The translations under genes and the position numbers were made by a program. From Amycolatopsis thermophila (lineage in GTDB: Bacteria > Actinomycetota > Actinomycetes > Mycobacteriales > Pseudonocardiaceae): a DNA stretch of 64,000 nucleotides. The stretch spans positions 5,456,001-5,520,000 of the forward strand of contig NZ_JAUSUT010000001.1 of assembly GCF_030814215.1 (NCBI RefSeq), given 5' to 3'. Within the stretch, counting starts at the first letter, position 1, and each line of letters begins with the position of its first letter. This document shows, piece by piece, positions 18,310 through 26,862 of the stretch. The notes under the pieces were generated by a model. It saw only the letters and a program-made list of their open reading frames with translations. It did no database searches and had not been told where the DNA came from.

Positions 18310-19488
18310 ATGCAGTACTGGCACTTCAGCGAGTGCGCATATCCCGATCTGCCGGATCCGGAGACCTACGACTCGGTGCGCGTCACCCTGCCGAACGGCG
18401 TCATCGACCCCGAGCACGCCGCCGGGCTGTGGGACCGCTACATCCGCGAGTGGCAGGTGGCGGACGAATGCGGCATGAACGTGATGGTGAACGAGCACCA
18501 CCAGACCGCGACGTGCATGAACTCGGCAGCTCCGTTGCTTGCGGGAGTGCTCGCGCGCGTCACGACGAAGGCGCGGATCCTGATCCTGGGGAACCCGGTG
18601 GCCAACCGCAACGACCCGGTGCGGATCGCCGAGGAGATGGCGTTGGTCGATCTCCTCAGCCACGGCCGTCTGGACGTCGGGTTCGTTCGCGGTGTCCAGT
18701 ACGAGGTGGGTGCGACGAACGCCAAGCCGTTCCGCATGACCGAGCGGATGTGGGAGGCCATCGAGCTCATCACGCGAGCCATGACGACGCACGACGGACC
18801 GTTCAACTGGGAGGGTGAGTTCTTCCACCATCGCCAGGTGAACATCTGGCCGCGTCCCTACCAGCGGCCGATGCCGCCCGTCTGGATCGCGACCGGTACG
18901 CCGGCGAGCGCCATTGCAGTCGCCGACCACGGCTACAAGATCGCCACGTTCCTCGGTGGCACGAAGGCGGCGCGGCAGCTGTTCCAGACTTATCGCGACC
19001 GGCTGGAGGAGACCGGCAAACCTGCCGTCGGCGACGACATGTTCGGGTACGCGGCTCTCGCCTACACCGGACGGACCGACGCGGAGGGCTTCGAGGGGGC
19101 CCGCAAGTTGCTGTGGTACCTCCGGAGCAACAAGGTGGCGAAGCCGTTCACCTACCCGCCGGGTTACATGCCGTACTTCGCCCGGGCTGCCATGCTGCGC
19201 GGTCCGCAGGCGTCGCGCTCGGGTGCACCGGCTCTGTCGCCGCTCCCGGACCTGACGACGATGTCCGTGGAGGACCTGATCGAGCAGGGCATCCTCTTCG
19301 CGGGCAGTCCCAAGACGGTCACGTCCCAGATCGAGCGCTTCTACACCGAGGTGGGAGGCGTTGGCCATCTCCTGCTCATGGGCCAGGCCGGTCACATGGA
19401 GCACGACGAGGCGGTGCGGGGCATCGAGCGCTTCGCCGGAGAGGTGGCGCCGGCCGTCGACAGGGTCACGGGCGGTGTCACCGTCTGA
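18310..19488 (+). CDS. Luciferase-like (LLM class) flavin-dependent monooxygenase
   Basis: The 392-residue protein is a bacterial-luciferase-type TIM barrel: NVMVNEHHQTATC near residue 60 (the NEHH block of LLM enzymes), RIAEEMALVDLLSHGRLDVGFVRG (split across residues 98-121) and PPVWIATGTPASA. Members use reduced FMN from a separate reductase for hydroxylation or Baeyer-Villiger oxidation. ATG 18310 has AGGAG eight bases upstream. It is preceded by promoter copy A. The island also encodes a flavin reductase, lactonase-like enzymes and 4-hydroxyacyl-CoA-type enzymes, which fits a role in making an ester or lactone from a ketone (inference). A 73-residue relic of a paralogue lies at 25243-25464. 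Confidence 0.85.
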   Translation: MQYWHFSECAYPDLPDPETYDSVRVTLPNGVIDPEHAAGLWDRYIREWQVADECGMNVMVNEHHQTATCMNSAAPLLAGVLARVTTKARILILGNPVANRNDPVRIAEEMALVDLLSHGRLDVGFVRGVQYEVGATNAKPFRMTERMWEAIELITRAMTTHDGPFNWEGEFFHHRQVNIWPRPYQRPMPPVWIATGTPASAIAVADHGYKIATFLGGTKAARQLFQTYRDRLEETGKPAVGDDMFGYAALAYTGRTDAEGFEGARKLLWYLRSNKVAKPFTYPPGYMPYFARAAMLRGPQASRSGAPALSPLPDLTTMSVEDLIEQGILFAGSPKTVTSQIERFYTEVGGVGHLLLMGQAGHMEHDEAVRGIERFAGEVAPAVDRVTGGVTV

Positions 19489-19579
19489 GCGAGGCATCCC
19501 GGCCGGCCAACGTGATCACACTGGCCGGCCTGGTTTCGCTTGAGCGGAGCGGATCCGCGACGACCATGGCAACGATTAC

Positions 19580-20060
19580 GGCCTGAACGACGGCATCGCT
19601 AGCGCGCTGCCGACGCCGGTGAGCAACGCGTACTTGACCGGCCGGCGTTCCCGCAGCGCGGGGGTTCCCGCGATGATCTTCCACCGTGGTCCGGACGCGA
19701 GCACGGCGGGGCTGACGGCGCGACTCGCCCTGGACGCGATCGCCGCGCCGCGCGGCGGGACGGTGGCGGTGACGGGCGCCGCCGGCGCCGACCACGTCGT
19801 CGAGCGCGGCGCCGATGTCGCCGCCCGCATCCGCACGTTGGTGCCCGGCGGCGTCGCCGGCCTCGTGGACGGCTCGTGGCAGGCCGCCGAGGTCGTGCCC
19901 GCGATCGCCGACGGCGGGACGCCGGGCGAGGTGCGGGGCTGGTCCGGTCCGGCAGCGCGCGGCATCCGGGTGCGCCCGGGCCGGACCGTCTCCGCCGCCA
20001 GGCCGAGGACGGCACCCTGACCCTGCGCGTCGCCGAGGTGCTGGACTTTTCCCACCCCGA
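19580..20060 (+). pseudogene. Remnant of an NADPH:quinone reductase-like (MDR) gene
   Basis: Pieces of a medium-chain dehydrogenase are readable but broken: LALDAIAAPRGGTVAVTGAAG (a nucleotide-binding turn, in two halves), GADHVVERGADVAARIRTLV, VPGGVAGLVDG, then after a frame change EDGTLTLRVAEVL. The first half of the domain and the segment between TGAAG and GADHV are missing and no full-length frame exists. It lies between the luciferase-like gene and promoter copy B and is a decayed member of the catabolic island. Confidence 0.6.
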
Positions 20061-20114
20061 CCGAGCCCGCACCGGCGAACCCGCCGGGCCGGTGCCTTCC
20101 AGAGCCAACTCCGC

Positions 20115-20155
20115 GGATCCAGGTCACAGTCATCGACGCGGCGGGAGACCAGACT
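20115..20155 (+). promoter_or_regulatory. Island promoter module, copy B
   Basis: GGATCCAGGTCACAGTC (20115-20131), an 18-nt spacer and CAGACT (20150-20155). It matches copy A at 16 of 17 positions in the first block and at all of the CAGACTC block. The predicted transcript starts about 40-45 nt before the small gene at 20202/20208 and would drive the SDR/APH/acyl-CoA dehydrogenase operon. Confidence 0.65.
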
Positions 20156-20207
20156 CCTGCTGAGCGAACAGGACCGGACCGGATGGCGAGGGTGAGGGTG
20201 AGTGGAG

Positions 20208-20525
20208 ATGGTGGTGTACGTGCCCGACGACGGGCGAGGGGTGCCACAGTTGTGCAGGGCCGAGGACCTGGGCGCGCTGTCGGTCCGCGCCGCGGCGGGC
20301 GCACCGCGGTGGGAGCTCCTGTCGCGGACGCTGGGCGCCGCCGGCGCGGGTGAGGTCGCCGGCGAGCACGCCTGGCTCGACGTCGCGTGGCTGCGCTCCG
20401 CGGCTGGTGATCGCGATCAGAACTGGCACGACGGGTTCACCCGCATGCTCGCCTACGCCTCGGATCTGGGCTGGGTCAGCGCCGACGGTGGCCGGGTCCG
20501 CGCGCACGTCGAGTGGGGGCGGTGA
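20208..20525 (+). CDS. Small protein of unknown function, possible LvaB-like partner
   Basis: The 105-residue protein opens MVVYVPDDGRGVPQLCRAED and has a helical second half (DVAWLRSAAGDRDQNWHDGF and MLAYASDLGWV). I do not recognise a catalytic motif. It is the first gene after promoter copy B and overlaps the next SDR (GTGA). GTG 20202 is an alternative start with GAGGG upstream. In the Pseudomonas levulinate (lva) pathway the APH-type kinase LvaA needs a small partner, LvaB. The similar size and the kinase three genes downstream make this protein a candidate equivalent, which is inference. Confidence 0.6.
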   Translation: MVVYVPDDGRGVPQLCRAEDLGALSVRAAAGAPRWELLSRTLGAAGAGEVAGEHAWLDVAWLRSAAGDRDQNWHDGFTRMLAYASDLGWVSADGGRVRAHVEWGR

Positions 20526-21286
20526 CCGTGCCCGGGAAGTTCGGAGGCAGGACCGCGATCGTCACCGGTGCCAGCCGCGGCATCGGGTTCGCCATCGCGG
20601 AGCGACTGGTCAGCGAAGGTGCGCGGGTGGTGATCACCGCCCGCCAGAAGGAGGCGCTCGACGAGGCCGTCGCTCGTCTCGGTGGCCCGGAGGTGGCGCT
20701 CGCCGTGGCCGGCAAGGCCGACGACACCGCGCACCAGGCCGAGGCGGTCGGTCAGGCTGTCGAGCGGTTCGGCAGCCTCGACATGCTGGTGAACAACGCG
20801 GGCGTCAACCCGTGGTACGGCCCGATGGTCGAGCTCGACCTCGGCGTGGCCCGCAAGGTCGTCGAGGTCAACTGCATCGCGGCGTTGTCCTGGGTGCAGC
20901 ACGCCCACCGCGCGTGGATGGGGGAGCACGGTGGGGCGATCGTCAACGTCGCGTCCCATTCGGCGATCTCCCCCGCGCCGGGGGTCGGCTTCTACGGGGC
21001 CAGCAAGGCCATGCTCGTCGCGATGACCAGGCTGCTGGCCGTCGAGCTGGGCCCGGACATCCGCGTGAACGCGGTCGCGCCCGCGGTGGTGAAGACGAAG
21101 TTCGCCGCGGCCCTGTACGAGGGCCGGGAGGAGCAGCTGGCCGCGGCCTACCCGCTCAAGCGCCTGGGCGAGCCCGACGACGTCGGTGGCGCCGTCGCGT
21201 TCCTGTTGTCCGGGGACGCGTCGTTGCTCACCGGCCACCTGCTCGTCGTCGACGGTGGCGTGACTCTGGCCGGGGTGACCGCATGA
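20522..21286 (+). CDS. SDR-family oxidoreductase
   Basis: The 254-residue classical SDR has the TGASRGIGFAIA cofactor motif (about residue 15), NNAGVNPWYG, the catalytic Ser region NVASHSAIS and YGASK (YxxxK). It ends in VVDGGVTL. It probably interconverts a hydroxyl and keto group using NAD(P). The GTG start overlaps the preceding stop and its own stop overlaps the next SDR (ATGA), so translation is coupled. Confidence 0.87.
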   Translation: MTVPGKFGGRTAIVTGASRGIGFAIAERLVSEGARVVITARQKEALDEAVARLGGPEVALAVAGKADDTAHQAEAVGQAVERFGSLDMLVNNAGVNPWYGPMVELDLGVARKVVEVNCIAALSWVQHAHRAWMGEHGGAIVNVASHSAISPAPGVGFYGASKAMLVAMTRLLAVELGPDIRVNAVAPAVVKTKFAAALYEGREEQLAAAYPLKRLGEPDDVGGAVAFLLSGDASLLTGHLLVVDGGVTLAGVTA

Positions 21287-22062
21287 CGGTCGCGGGTCAG
21301 GGCGTGGTCGTCACCGGCGCCGCGGGCGGGATCGGTAAGGCGCTGGCCGCGCGGCTGGTCGCCGGGGGAGCACGCGTCGTGATCAACGACCTGGACCCCG
21401 TTGCGACGGAGGCGGCGGCGGCCGAGATCGGTGCGTACGCCGTGCCGGGCGATGCCGCGTCCGTGGCCGGCATCGTGGCGCTCGTCTCGGCCGCGCGCGA
21501 GCACCTGGGCCAGGTCGACGCGTGGTTCGCCAACGCCGGGATCGTGCGGGGCTACGGCCTGGACGCGAGCGAGGTCGCGTGGGCGGCGAGCTGGGAGGTC
21601 AACACGATGGCCCACGTCCGCGCCGCCCGGCTCCTGGTCCCCGGCTGGCTGGCACGCGGTGGCGGGCGGTTCGTGGTGACCGCGTCGGCCGCGGGTCTGC
21701 TGACCGCGCTCGGTACCGCGACCTACTCGGTGAGCAAACACGCCGTGCTCGCCTTCGCCGAGTGGTTGTCCGCGACCTACCGGCACCGCGGGATCGTGGT
21801 CCAGGCGATCTGCCCGCAGGGGGTGCGGACCGGCATGCTCGCGGCGAGCGGGCCGATGCGCACGGTGCTGGCCGACGGCGCGGTGACTCCCGAGGACGTG
21901 GCCGAGCTGACGTGGCAGGCACTGCACGACGACCGTTTCCTGATCCTCCCGCACCCCGAAGCCGGCGACCACTACCGGCACCGGGCCACCGACACCGACC
22001 GCTGGCTCGGCGGGATGAACAAGCTCCAGCGGCACCTCGAACAGGACGGGGCGGCCCGGTGA
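21283..22062 (+). CDS. SDR-family oxidoreductase
   Basis: The 259-residue classical SDR has VTGAAGGIGKALA, NAGIVRGYGL, VTASAAGLL and YSVSK (YxxxK). It lies between another SDR and the APH-type kinase, overlapping both by 4 bases. In lva-type pathways an SDR acts on the hydroxyacyl chain after the dehydrogenase step. A similar role is plausible here, with substrate unknown. Confidence 0.86.
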   Translation: MTVAGQGVVVTGAAGGIGKALAARLVAGGARVVINDLDPVATEAAAAEIGAYAVPGDAASVAGIVALVSAAREHLGQVDAWFANAGIVRGYGLDASEVAWAASWEVNTMAHVRAARLLVPGWLARGGGRFVVTASAAGLLTALGTATYSVSKHAVLAFAEWLSATYRHRGIVVQAICPQGVRTGMLAASGPMRTVLADGAVTPEDVAELTWQALHDDRFLILPHPEAGDHYRHRATDTDRWLGGMNKLQRHLEQDGAAR

Positions 22063-23081
22063 GCCACCTCCCGGGCCTGGATCTGACAAGGCTGGCCGGC
22101 TGGCTCGCCGCCGAGCGGCCCGGCCAGGCCGGAGCGACGCTGTCGGCGCGCCTGATCGCCGGTGGCCGGTCGAACCTGACCTACGAGATCGGTGACGGCG
22201 AGCGCGCCTGGGTGCTGCGCAGGCCGCCGCTCGGGCACGTGCTCGCCACCGCCCACGACGTGGCGCGCGAGTACCGGGTCATGGCCGCGCTCGAGGGCAC
22301 TGGCGTGCCGGTGCCCGCCACCTACGCGCTGTGCACGGACGACTCGGTCATCGGGGCGCCCTTCTACCTCATGGAGAAGGTCGACGGTACCCCGTTCCGG
22401 AGCGCGGCGGAGCTGGCGCCGCTCGGGCCGGAACGGGTCCGGCGGATCTCGCTCCGCCTGGTCGACACGCTGGTCGCACTGCACGACGTCGACCCCGCCG
22501 AGGTGGGGCTGGCGGATTTCGGTCGCGCCGAGGGGTTCCTGGACCGGCAGGTGCGGCGCTGGAGCGCCCAGCTGGCCGCCTCCCGCACCCGCGACCTGCC
22601 GCGTGCCGGACAACTGCACTCCCTGCTGGCGTCGAACATCCCGGCCCAGTCCGCGCCCGGAATCGTGCACGGGGACTACCGCCTCGACAACGTGCTCGTC
22701 GACTCCACCGACCACCCCGCGGCGGTCATCGACTGGGAGATGGCCACCCTCGGCGATCCGCTGACGGACCTCGCACTGCTGATCGCCTACCAGAAGCTGA
22801 GCCGGCTCCCGGGCGGCGATCTCGTCACCGACGCCGCTTCGGCACCGGGACACCTCACCGAGGACGAAGTGCGAAGCCGCTACCGCGCGCGCAGCGGTCG
22901 CGACCCGGCGCACTTCGGTTTCCACCTCGGGCTCGCCTGCTACAAGCTGGCCGCGATCGTCGAGGGAATCCATTACCGGCACCTGCGCGGTCAGACCGTG
23001 GGCACCGGGTTCGACGGGATCGGCGCGCTGACCGGGCCCCTGCTGGAAATCGGGCTCGCTGCCCTGAAGGAGGACCGCTGA
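22059..23081 (+). CDS. APH-type phosphotransferase, LvaA/ACAD11-kinase-like
   Basis: The 340-residue protein has the aminoglycoside phosphotransferase fold motifs: GGRSNLTYEI (nucleotide loop), VLRRPP, IVHGDYRLDNVLVD (catalytic HGDxxxxN, about residue 204) and VIDWEMATLGDP (metal-binding D). This subgroup is the one found beside acyl-CoA dehydrogenases. In Pseudomonas LvaA and in human ACAD10/11 it phosphorylates a 4-hydroxyacyl-CoA so that the dehydrogenase domain can eliminate phosphate. Here it overlaps the acyl-CoA dehydrogenase by one base, which supports the same two-step reaction. Confidence 0.85.
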   Translation: MSHLPGLDLTRLAGWLAAERPGQAGATLSARLIAGGRSNLTYEIGDGERAWVLRRPPLGHVLATAHDVAREYRVMAALEGTGVPVPATYALCTDDSVIGAPFYLMEKVDGTPFRSAAELAPLGPERVRRISLRLVDTLVALHDVDPAEVGLADFGRAEGFLDRQVRRWSAQLAASRTRDLPRAGQLHSLLASNIPAQSAPGIVHGDYRLDNVLVDSTDHPAAVIDWEMATLGDPLTDLALLIAYQKLSRLPGGDLVTDAASAPGHLTEDEVRSRYRARSGRDPAHFGFHLGLACYKLAAIVEGIHYRHLRGQTVGTGFDGIGALTGPLLEIGLAALKEDR

Positions 23082-24319
23082 TGGACTTCGCCTACGACTC
23101 CCGCACCGAGGACCTGCGCGGGCGGCTGCTGGAGTTCATGGCCGCACACGTCCACCCGGCGGAACCGGTGTTCGAGCGGCAACTGTCCGAACTGGACAAC
23201 CCGTGGGCGTGGGACTCGGCGCCGGTGCTGTCGCAACTGCGGGCGGAGGCGCGCAAGCAGGGGCTGTGGAACCTGTTCCTCCCCGGGGCGAACGGCGCCG
23301 GCCTCACCAACCAGCAGTACGCGCCGCTGGCGGAGATCACCGGGCGGAGCCCGCACCTGGCGCCCGCCGCCCTCAACTGCGCGGCGCCGGACACCGGCAA
23401 CATGGAACTACTGGCGCAGTTCGGCACCGACGCGCAGAAGCACCAGTGGCTGGAACCGCTGCTGTCCGGGCGGATCCGGTCCTCGTTCGCGATGACCGAA
23501 CCCGACGTCGCGTCCTCGGACGCCACCAACATCGCCACCCGTATCGAGCGCGACGGCGACCACTACGTGATCAACGGGCGCAAGTGGTGGATCACCGGGG
23601 CGATGAACCCCAATGCCGCGATCTTCATCGTCATGGGCAAGTCCGATCCGGACGCCGAGCGGCACCGCCAGCAGTCGATGATCCTCGTCCCGCGGGACAC
23701 GCCCGGCGTCCGGGTGACCCGGGCGATGCGCGTCCTGGGCTACGACGACCGCGAACACGGAGGACACGCCGAACTGCGTTTCGACGACGTCCGGGTCCCC
23801 GCCGCGAACCTCATCGGCGGCGAAGGGGACGGCTTCGCCATCGCACAGGCCCGGCTCGGGCCGGGCCGCATCCACCACTGCATGCGGGCCATCGGGATGG
23901 CCGAACGCGCACTCGACCTGATGTGCGCCCGGGCGGAGGAGCGGGTCGCCTTCGGCAAGCCGCTGTCCGGCCAGGGAGTCGTCCGCGACTGGATCGCCGA
24001 GTCCCGCGTGCGGATCGAGCAGCTGCGCCTGCTCACCCTCAAGGCGGCTTGGCTGATGGACACGCGCGGCAACAAGGCCGCGCACACCGAGATCCAGGCG
24101 ATCAAGATCGCGACCCCGGTGACCGTCCAGTGGGTGCTCGACAAGGCGATCCAGGTGCACGGAGGCGGTGGGCTGTCACAGGACTTCCCGCTCGCCTACG
24201 GCTTCGCCCTCGCCCGCATGCTGCGGTTCGTCGACGGTCCGGACGAGGTCCACAAGGACGCACTCGCCCGCCGCGAACTACGCCGGGCCGCCGCGCGGCG
24301 ACCGGCACAGGACCGGTGA
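23081..24319 (+). CDS. Acyl-CoA dehydrogenase, LvaC/ACAD11-like
   Basis: The 412-residue flavoprotein shows the acyl-CoA dehydrogenase order: helical N-terminus, SSFAMTEPDVASSDATNI (FAD/substrate loop, about residue 140), NGRKWWITGA, AEERVAFGKPLSGQGVVRDW, and VHGGGGLSQDFPLAYGF near the C-terminus. It sits directly behind the APH-type kinase (TGATG junction). The two together resemble a split ACAD10/11, converting 4-phospho-acyl-CoA into an enoyl-CoA, rather than a plain first step of beta-oxidation. It is the last gene of this overlapped run. Confidence 0.88.
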   Translation: MDFAYDSRTEDLRGRLLEFMAAHVHPAEPVFERQLSELDNPWAWDSAPVLSQLRAEARKQGLWNLFLPGANGAGLTNQQYAPLAEITGRSPHLAPAALNCAAPDTGNMELLAQFGTDAQKHQWLEPLLSGRIRSSFAMTEPDVASSDATNIATRIERDGDHYVINGRKWWITGAMNPNAAIFIVMGKSDPDAERHRQQSMILVPRDTPGVRVTRAMRVLGYDDREHGGHAELRFDDVRVPAANLIGGEGDGFAIAQARLGPGRIHHCMRAIGMAERALDLMCARAEERVAFGKPLSGQGVVRDWIAESRVRIEQLRLLTLKAAWLMDTRGNKAAHTEIQAIKIATPVTVQWVLDKAIQVHGGGGLSQDFPLAYGFALARMLRFVDGPDEVHKDALARRELRRAAARRPAQDR

Positions 24320-24338
24320 GCACCAGGGCCGAAGTCCC

Positions 24339-24379
24339 GGACCCAGGTCACAGTCATCGCCGCCGCCGGGCGGCAGGCT
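24339..24379 (+). promoter_or_regulatory. Island promoter module, copy C
   Basis: GGACCCAGGTCACAGTC (24339-24355, identical to copy A), an 18-nt spacer and CAGGCT (24374-24379). It begins only 20 bp after the acyl-CoA dehydrogenase stop. The predicted start site is about 35 nt before the alpha/beta-hydrolase gene at 24420 and could drive the run 24420-32093. Confidence 0.65.
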
Positions 24380-24419
24380 TCAGCTACCAAGCCCCCGTGG
24401 GGCAGTGTTTGGAGGCACA

Positions 24420-25211
24420 GTGCAGACGCTCGATCTTGTCAGCGCCGACAGCGGCATCGAGTTCGGAGCCGGCGTGCACCTCGACGCTCGGCGCGAGGGG
24501 AACGGCAGCCGGGTCGCCCTGGTCCTGCCGGGCGCCGAGCGCGCCGAGGAGGACGCAGCGTTCCTGGCGGCGCTCGCGAACGACTTCACCGTGGTCGCGC
24601 CGAGCCACCCGGGCTTCGGCCGATCGCCCCGGCCGGACTGGTGCACCTCGGTCGACGACCTGGCCTACCTCTACCTCGACTGGCTCGACCGGTCCGGGCT
24701 GACCGGCGTCACCGTCGTCGGTCTCCAGTTCGGCGGCTGGGTCGCCCTGGAGATGGCGGTGCGCAGCTGCGCGCGGATCTCCCGTCTCGTGCTCGTCGAC
24801 TCGGTGGGCGTCAAGCTCGGCGGGCCGCTCGACCGGGAGATCGTCGACCTCTTCGCGACACCGCGGACCGAGCTGGACAAGCGCCTCTACGCGGACACGA
24901 GCTTCGCGCTGGGCGACCTCGCGCACGCCCGGGAAGAGGACGCCCTCGAGGTGGCGCGCAACGAAGAGGCCCTCGCGATGTACGGGTGGGAGCCCTACCT
25001 GCACAACCCGCGGCTGCTCCACTGGATGTGGCGCATCCGCGTGCCGTCCCTGGTGATCTGGGGCGGGCAGGACGGCATCGTCGCGCCCGGCTACGGGCGC
25101 GAGCTGGCCGCGCGCATCCCCGGTGCGCGGTTCGAGCAGGTCGACCGCGCCGGGCACCGTGCTCAGGTGGAGTGCCCGGCGGAGATCGCCAAGCTGATCT
25201 CCGCCGCCTGA
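24420..25211 (+). CDS. Alpha/beta-hydrolase fold protein lacking the nucleophile serine
   Basis: The 263-residue protein has the alpha/beta-hydrolase layout: oxyanion region VLPGAERAEED, nucleophile elbow VVGLQFGGWVALEM, acid WGGQDGIVAP and His RAGHRAQVE. The elbow reads G-L-Q-F-G-G, so the expected Ser of GxSxG is Gln; the DNA (GGTCTCCAGTTCGGC) is unambiguous. The Asp and His are kept. It may be catalytically altered or inactive, or use another mechanism. GTG 24420 has GGAGG four bases upstream. It is the first gene after promoter copy C. Confidence 0.8.
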   Translation: MQTLDLVSADSGIEFGAGVHLDARREGNGSRVALVLPGAERAEEDAAFLAALANDFTVVAPSHPGFGRSPRPDWCTSVDDLAYLYLDWLDRSGLTGVTVVGLQFGGWVALEMAVRSCARISRLVLVDSVGVKLGGPLDREIVDLFATPRTELDKRLYADTSFALGDLAHAREEDALEVARNEEALAMYGWEPYLHNPRLLHWMWRIRVPSLVIWGGQDGIVAPGYGRELAARIPGARFEQVDRAGHRAQVECPAEIAKLISAA

Positions 25212-25242
25212 TCCCCCCGGAACCAGGAAGGGTGCGTTCCCC

Positions 25243-25464
25243 GTGCAGTACTGCCATGTCAGCGAGGCGGCCTACCCGGACCCGCCGGATCCCGATCGCG
25301 CGGCGGCCCTGTGCGACGGTTGCATCCGCGAGTGGCAGGCCGCCGACGAACGCCCGCGAACACCACTCCACCGCGACGTGCAGATGGTCCGGGGGATCAC
25401 CTACTTCACCGAGGGCGTCGCGCTCTTGGCCGACCGCGTGACGGGCGGACTCACCGTTTTGTGA
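25243..25464 (+). pseudogene. Internally deleted luciferase-like monooxygenase remnant
   Basis: The 73-residue frame begins MQYCHVSEAAYPDPPDPD and CIREWQAADE, matching the N-terminus of the luciferase-like protein at 18310 (MQYWHFSECAYPDLPDPE, YIREWQVADE), and ends LADRVTGGLTVL, matching its C-terminus (VDRVTGGVTV). About 320 central residues are gone, with the frame kept. It is a collapsed paralogue, not a functional monooxygenase. GTG 25243 still has GGAAGGG upstream. Confidence 0.8.
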
Positions 25465-25498
25465 CATCTCGGGTAATGCTGCCGATCGGAGGACAACG

Positions 25499-26860
25499 AT
25501 GTCCCAACCATCCCCGCTGGATTCGGAAGACCGGGTCTCCCCGGAAACGAAAACGCCGCCCCGCACCTCTCTCGCGCGCCGGTCGATCCTCGCCGCGGGC
25601 TCGGGAAACGCCCTCGAGTTCTACGATTTCGCGATCTTCGCGTCGCTCACACCGGTCATCTCGAAGCTCTTCTTCCCCTCGGGTGATCCGCTCGCCGCGA
25701 TCCTGTCGACGTTGGCGCTGTTCGCGGTCGGCTTCGTCATGCGGCCGGTGGGCGCGATCGTGTTCGGGCGGCTCGCGGACCGGCGAGGGCGCAAGATCTC
25801 CCTGGCCGTCGCGGTGCTGATCATGGGCGTGACCACCGTGCTCATCGGCGTCATGCCGACCTATCCGCAGGCGGGGACCGTTGCCCCCGTGCTCCTCTGC
25901 GTCGCGCGGCTGCTCCAGGGGTTGTCCGTGGGCGGGGAGTTCGGGACGTCGGCCAGCTTCCTCGTCGAGCACGCGCCGGCGCACCGTCGCGGGCTCTACG
26001 GGTCCTTCGCCTTCTTCTCCTCGACGCTCGGCAGCGTGCTCGGCACCCTCGTGGTTCTGATCCTGACGGTTTCGGTGTCACCGGCGGGCCTGAACAGCTG
26101 GGGCTGGCGGATTCCGTTCCTGCTGGGGTTCCCGCTGCTGGTCATCGGCCTCTACCTGCGGTATCGCATCGCGGAGTCGCCGGCATTCGAGGAGATCAAG
26201 GCCGGCAACGCCCAGGAGCGCAGCCCGCTGCGCACACTGTTCACCCAGCACTGGCGGGCGTTTCTCATCGTGATCGGGATCTGCGTCGGCTTCAACATCG
26301 CCTCCTCCACGGTCCAGGTGTTCGTGCTCACCTACATCCGCAGCGTCGTGGGACTGTCCGCGGTGCAGGCGCTGAGCACTGTCATCATCGCCACCACGGT
26401 CGGGATCTTCCTGGTGCTCGTGTTCGGGCGCCTGTCGGACACCTACGGCAGGAAGCCGCTCCTCGTCCTGGCGTGCGTCCTGACGGTGGTCCTGCCCTAC
26501 CCGAGTCTGCTCATCATCGGCCTGACGGGATTCGGCCCGGCGCTGCTGGGACAGCTCGTCCTGTGGATCCCCGTCGCCGCGTTCGGTGGCGCCATCCCGG
26601 CGCTGTTCGCGGAGCTGTTCCCGACGAAGGTCAGGGCGTCCGGGTTCGGGATCGCCTACGGCTTCGGTTCCGCGATCTTCGCCGGAACCGCGCCGTTCGT
26701 CGCGACCTTGCTGATCGAGCTTTCGGGGAACAAGACGTCGCCGGCCTGGTACATGATCGCGGCCGGCCTCATCACCTTGGTTGTCGTGATCGCGTCGGTG
26801 GATCGCCGGTCCCGGGCGCACGAGAAGAGCAGGCCGCGAGGCCTGGCCGGAAGGAGTTGA
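25499..26860 (+). CDS. MHS-family MFS transporter
   Basis: This 453-residue transporter has GNALEFYDFAIFASL at the first helix, the loop motif GRLADRRGRKIS and GRLSDTYGRKP in the second half, typical of metabolite:H+ symporters of the ShiA/ProP type. It carries about 12 hydrophobic segments. Placed inside the catabolic island between hydrolase and SDR genes, it is the likely uptake system for the substrate, probably an organic acid or lactone. AGGA occurs just upstream of the ATG. Confidence 0.85.
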   Translation: MSQPSPLDSEDRVSPETKTPPRTSLARRSILAAGSGNALEFYDFAIFASLTPVISKLFFPSGDPLAAILSTLALFAVGFVMRPVGAIVFGRLADRRGRKISLAVAVLIMGVTTVLIGVMPTYPQAGTVAPVLLCVARLLQGLSVGGEFGTSASFLVEHAPAHRRGLYGSFAFFSSTLGSVLGTLVVLILTVSVSPAGLNSWGWRIPFLLGFPLLVIGLYLRYRIAESPAFEEIKAGNAQERSPLRTLFTQHWRAFLIVIGICVGFNIASSTVQVFVLTYIRSVVGLSAVQALSTVIIATTVGIFLVLVFGRLSDTYGRKPLLVLACVLTVVLPYPSLLIIGLTGFGPALLGQLVLWIPVAAFGGAIPALFAELFPTKVRASGFGIAYGFGSAIFAGTAPFVATLLIELSGNKTSPAWYMIAAGLITLVVVIASVDRRSRAHEKSRPRGLAGRS

Positions 26861-26862
26861 GC

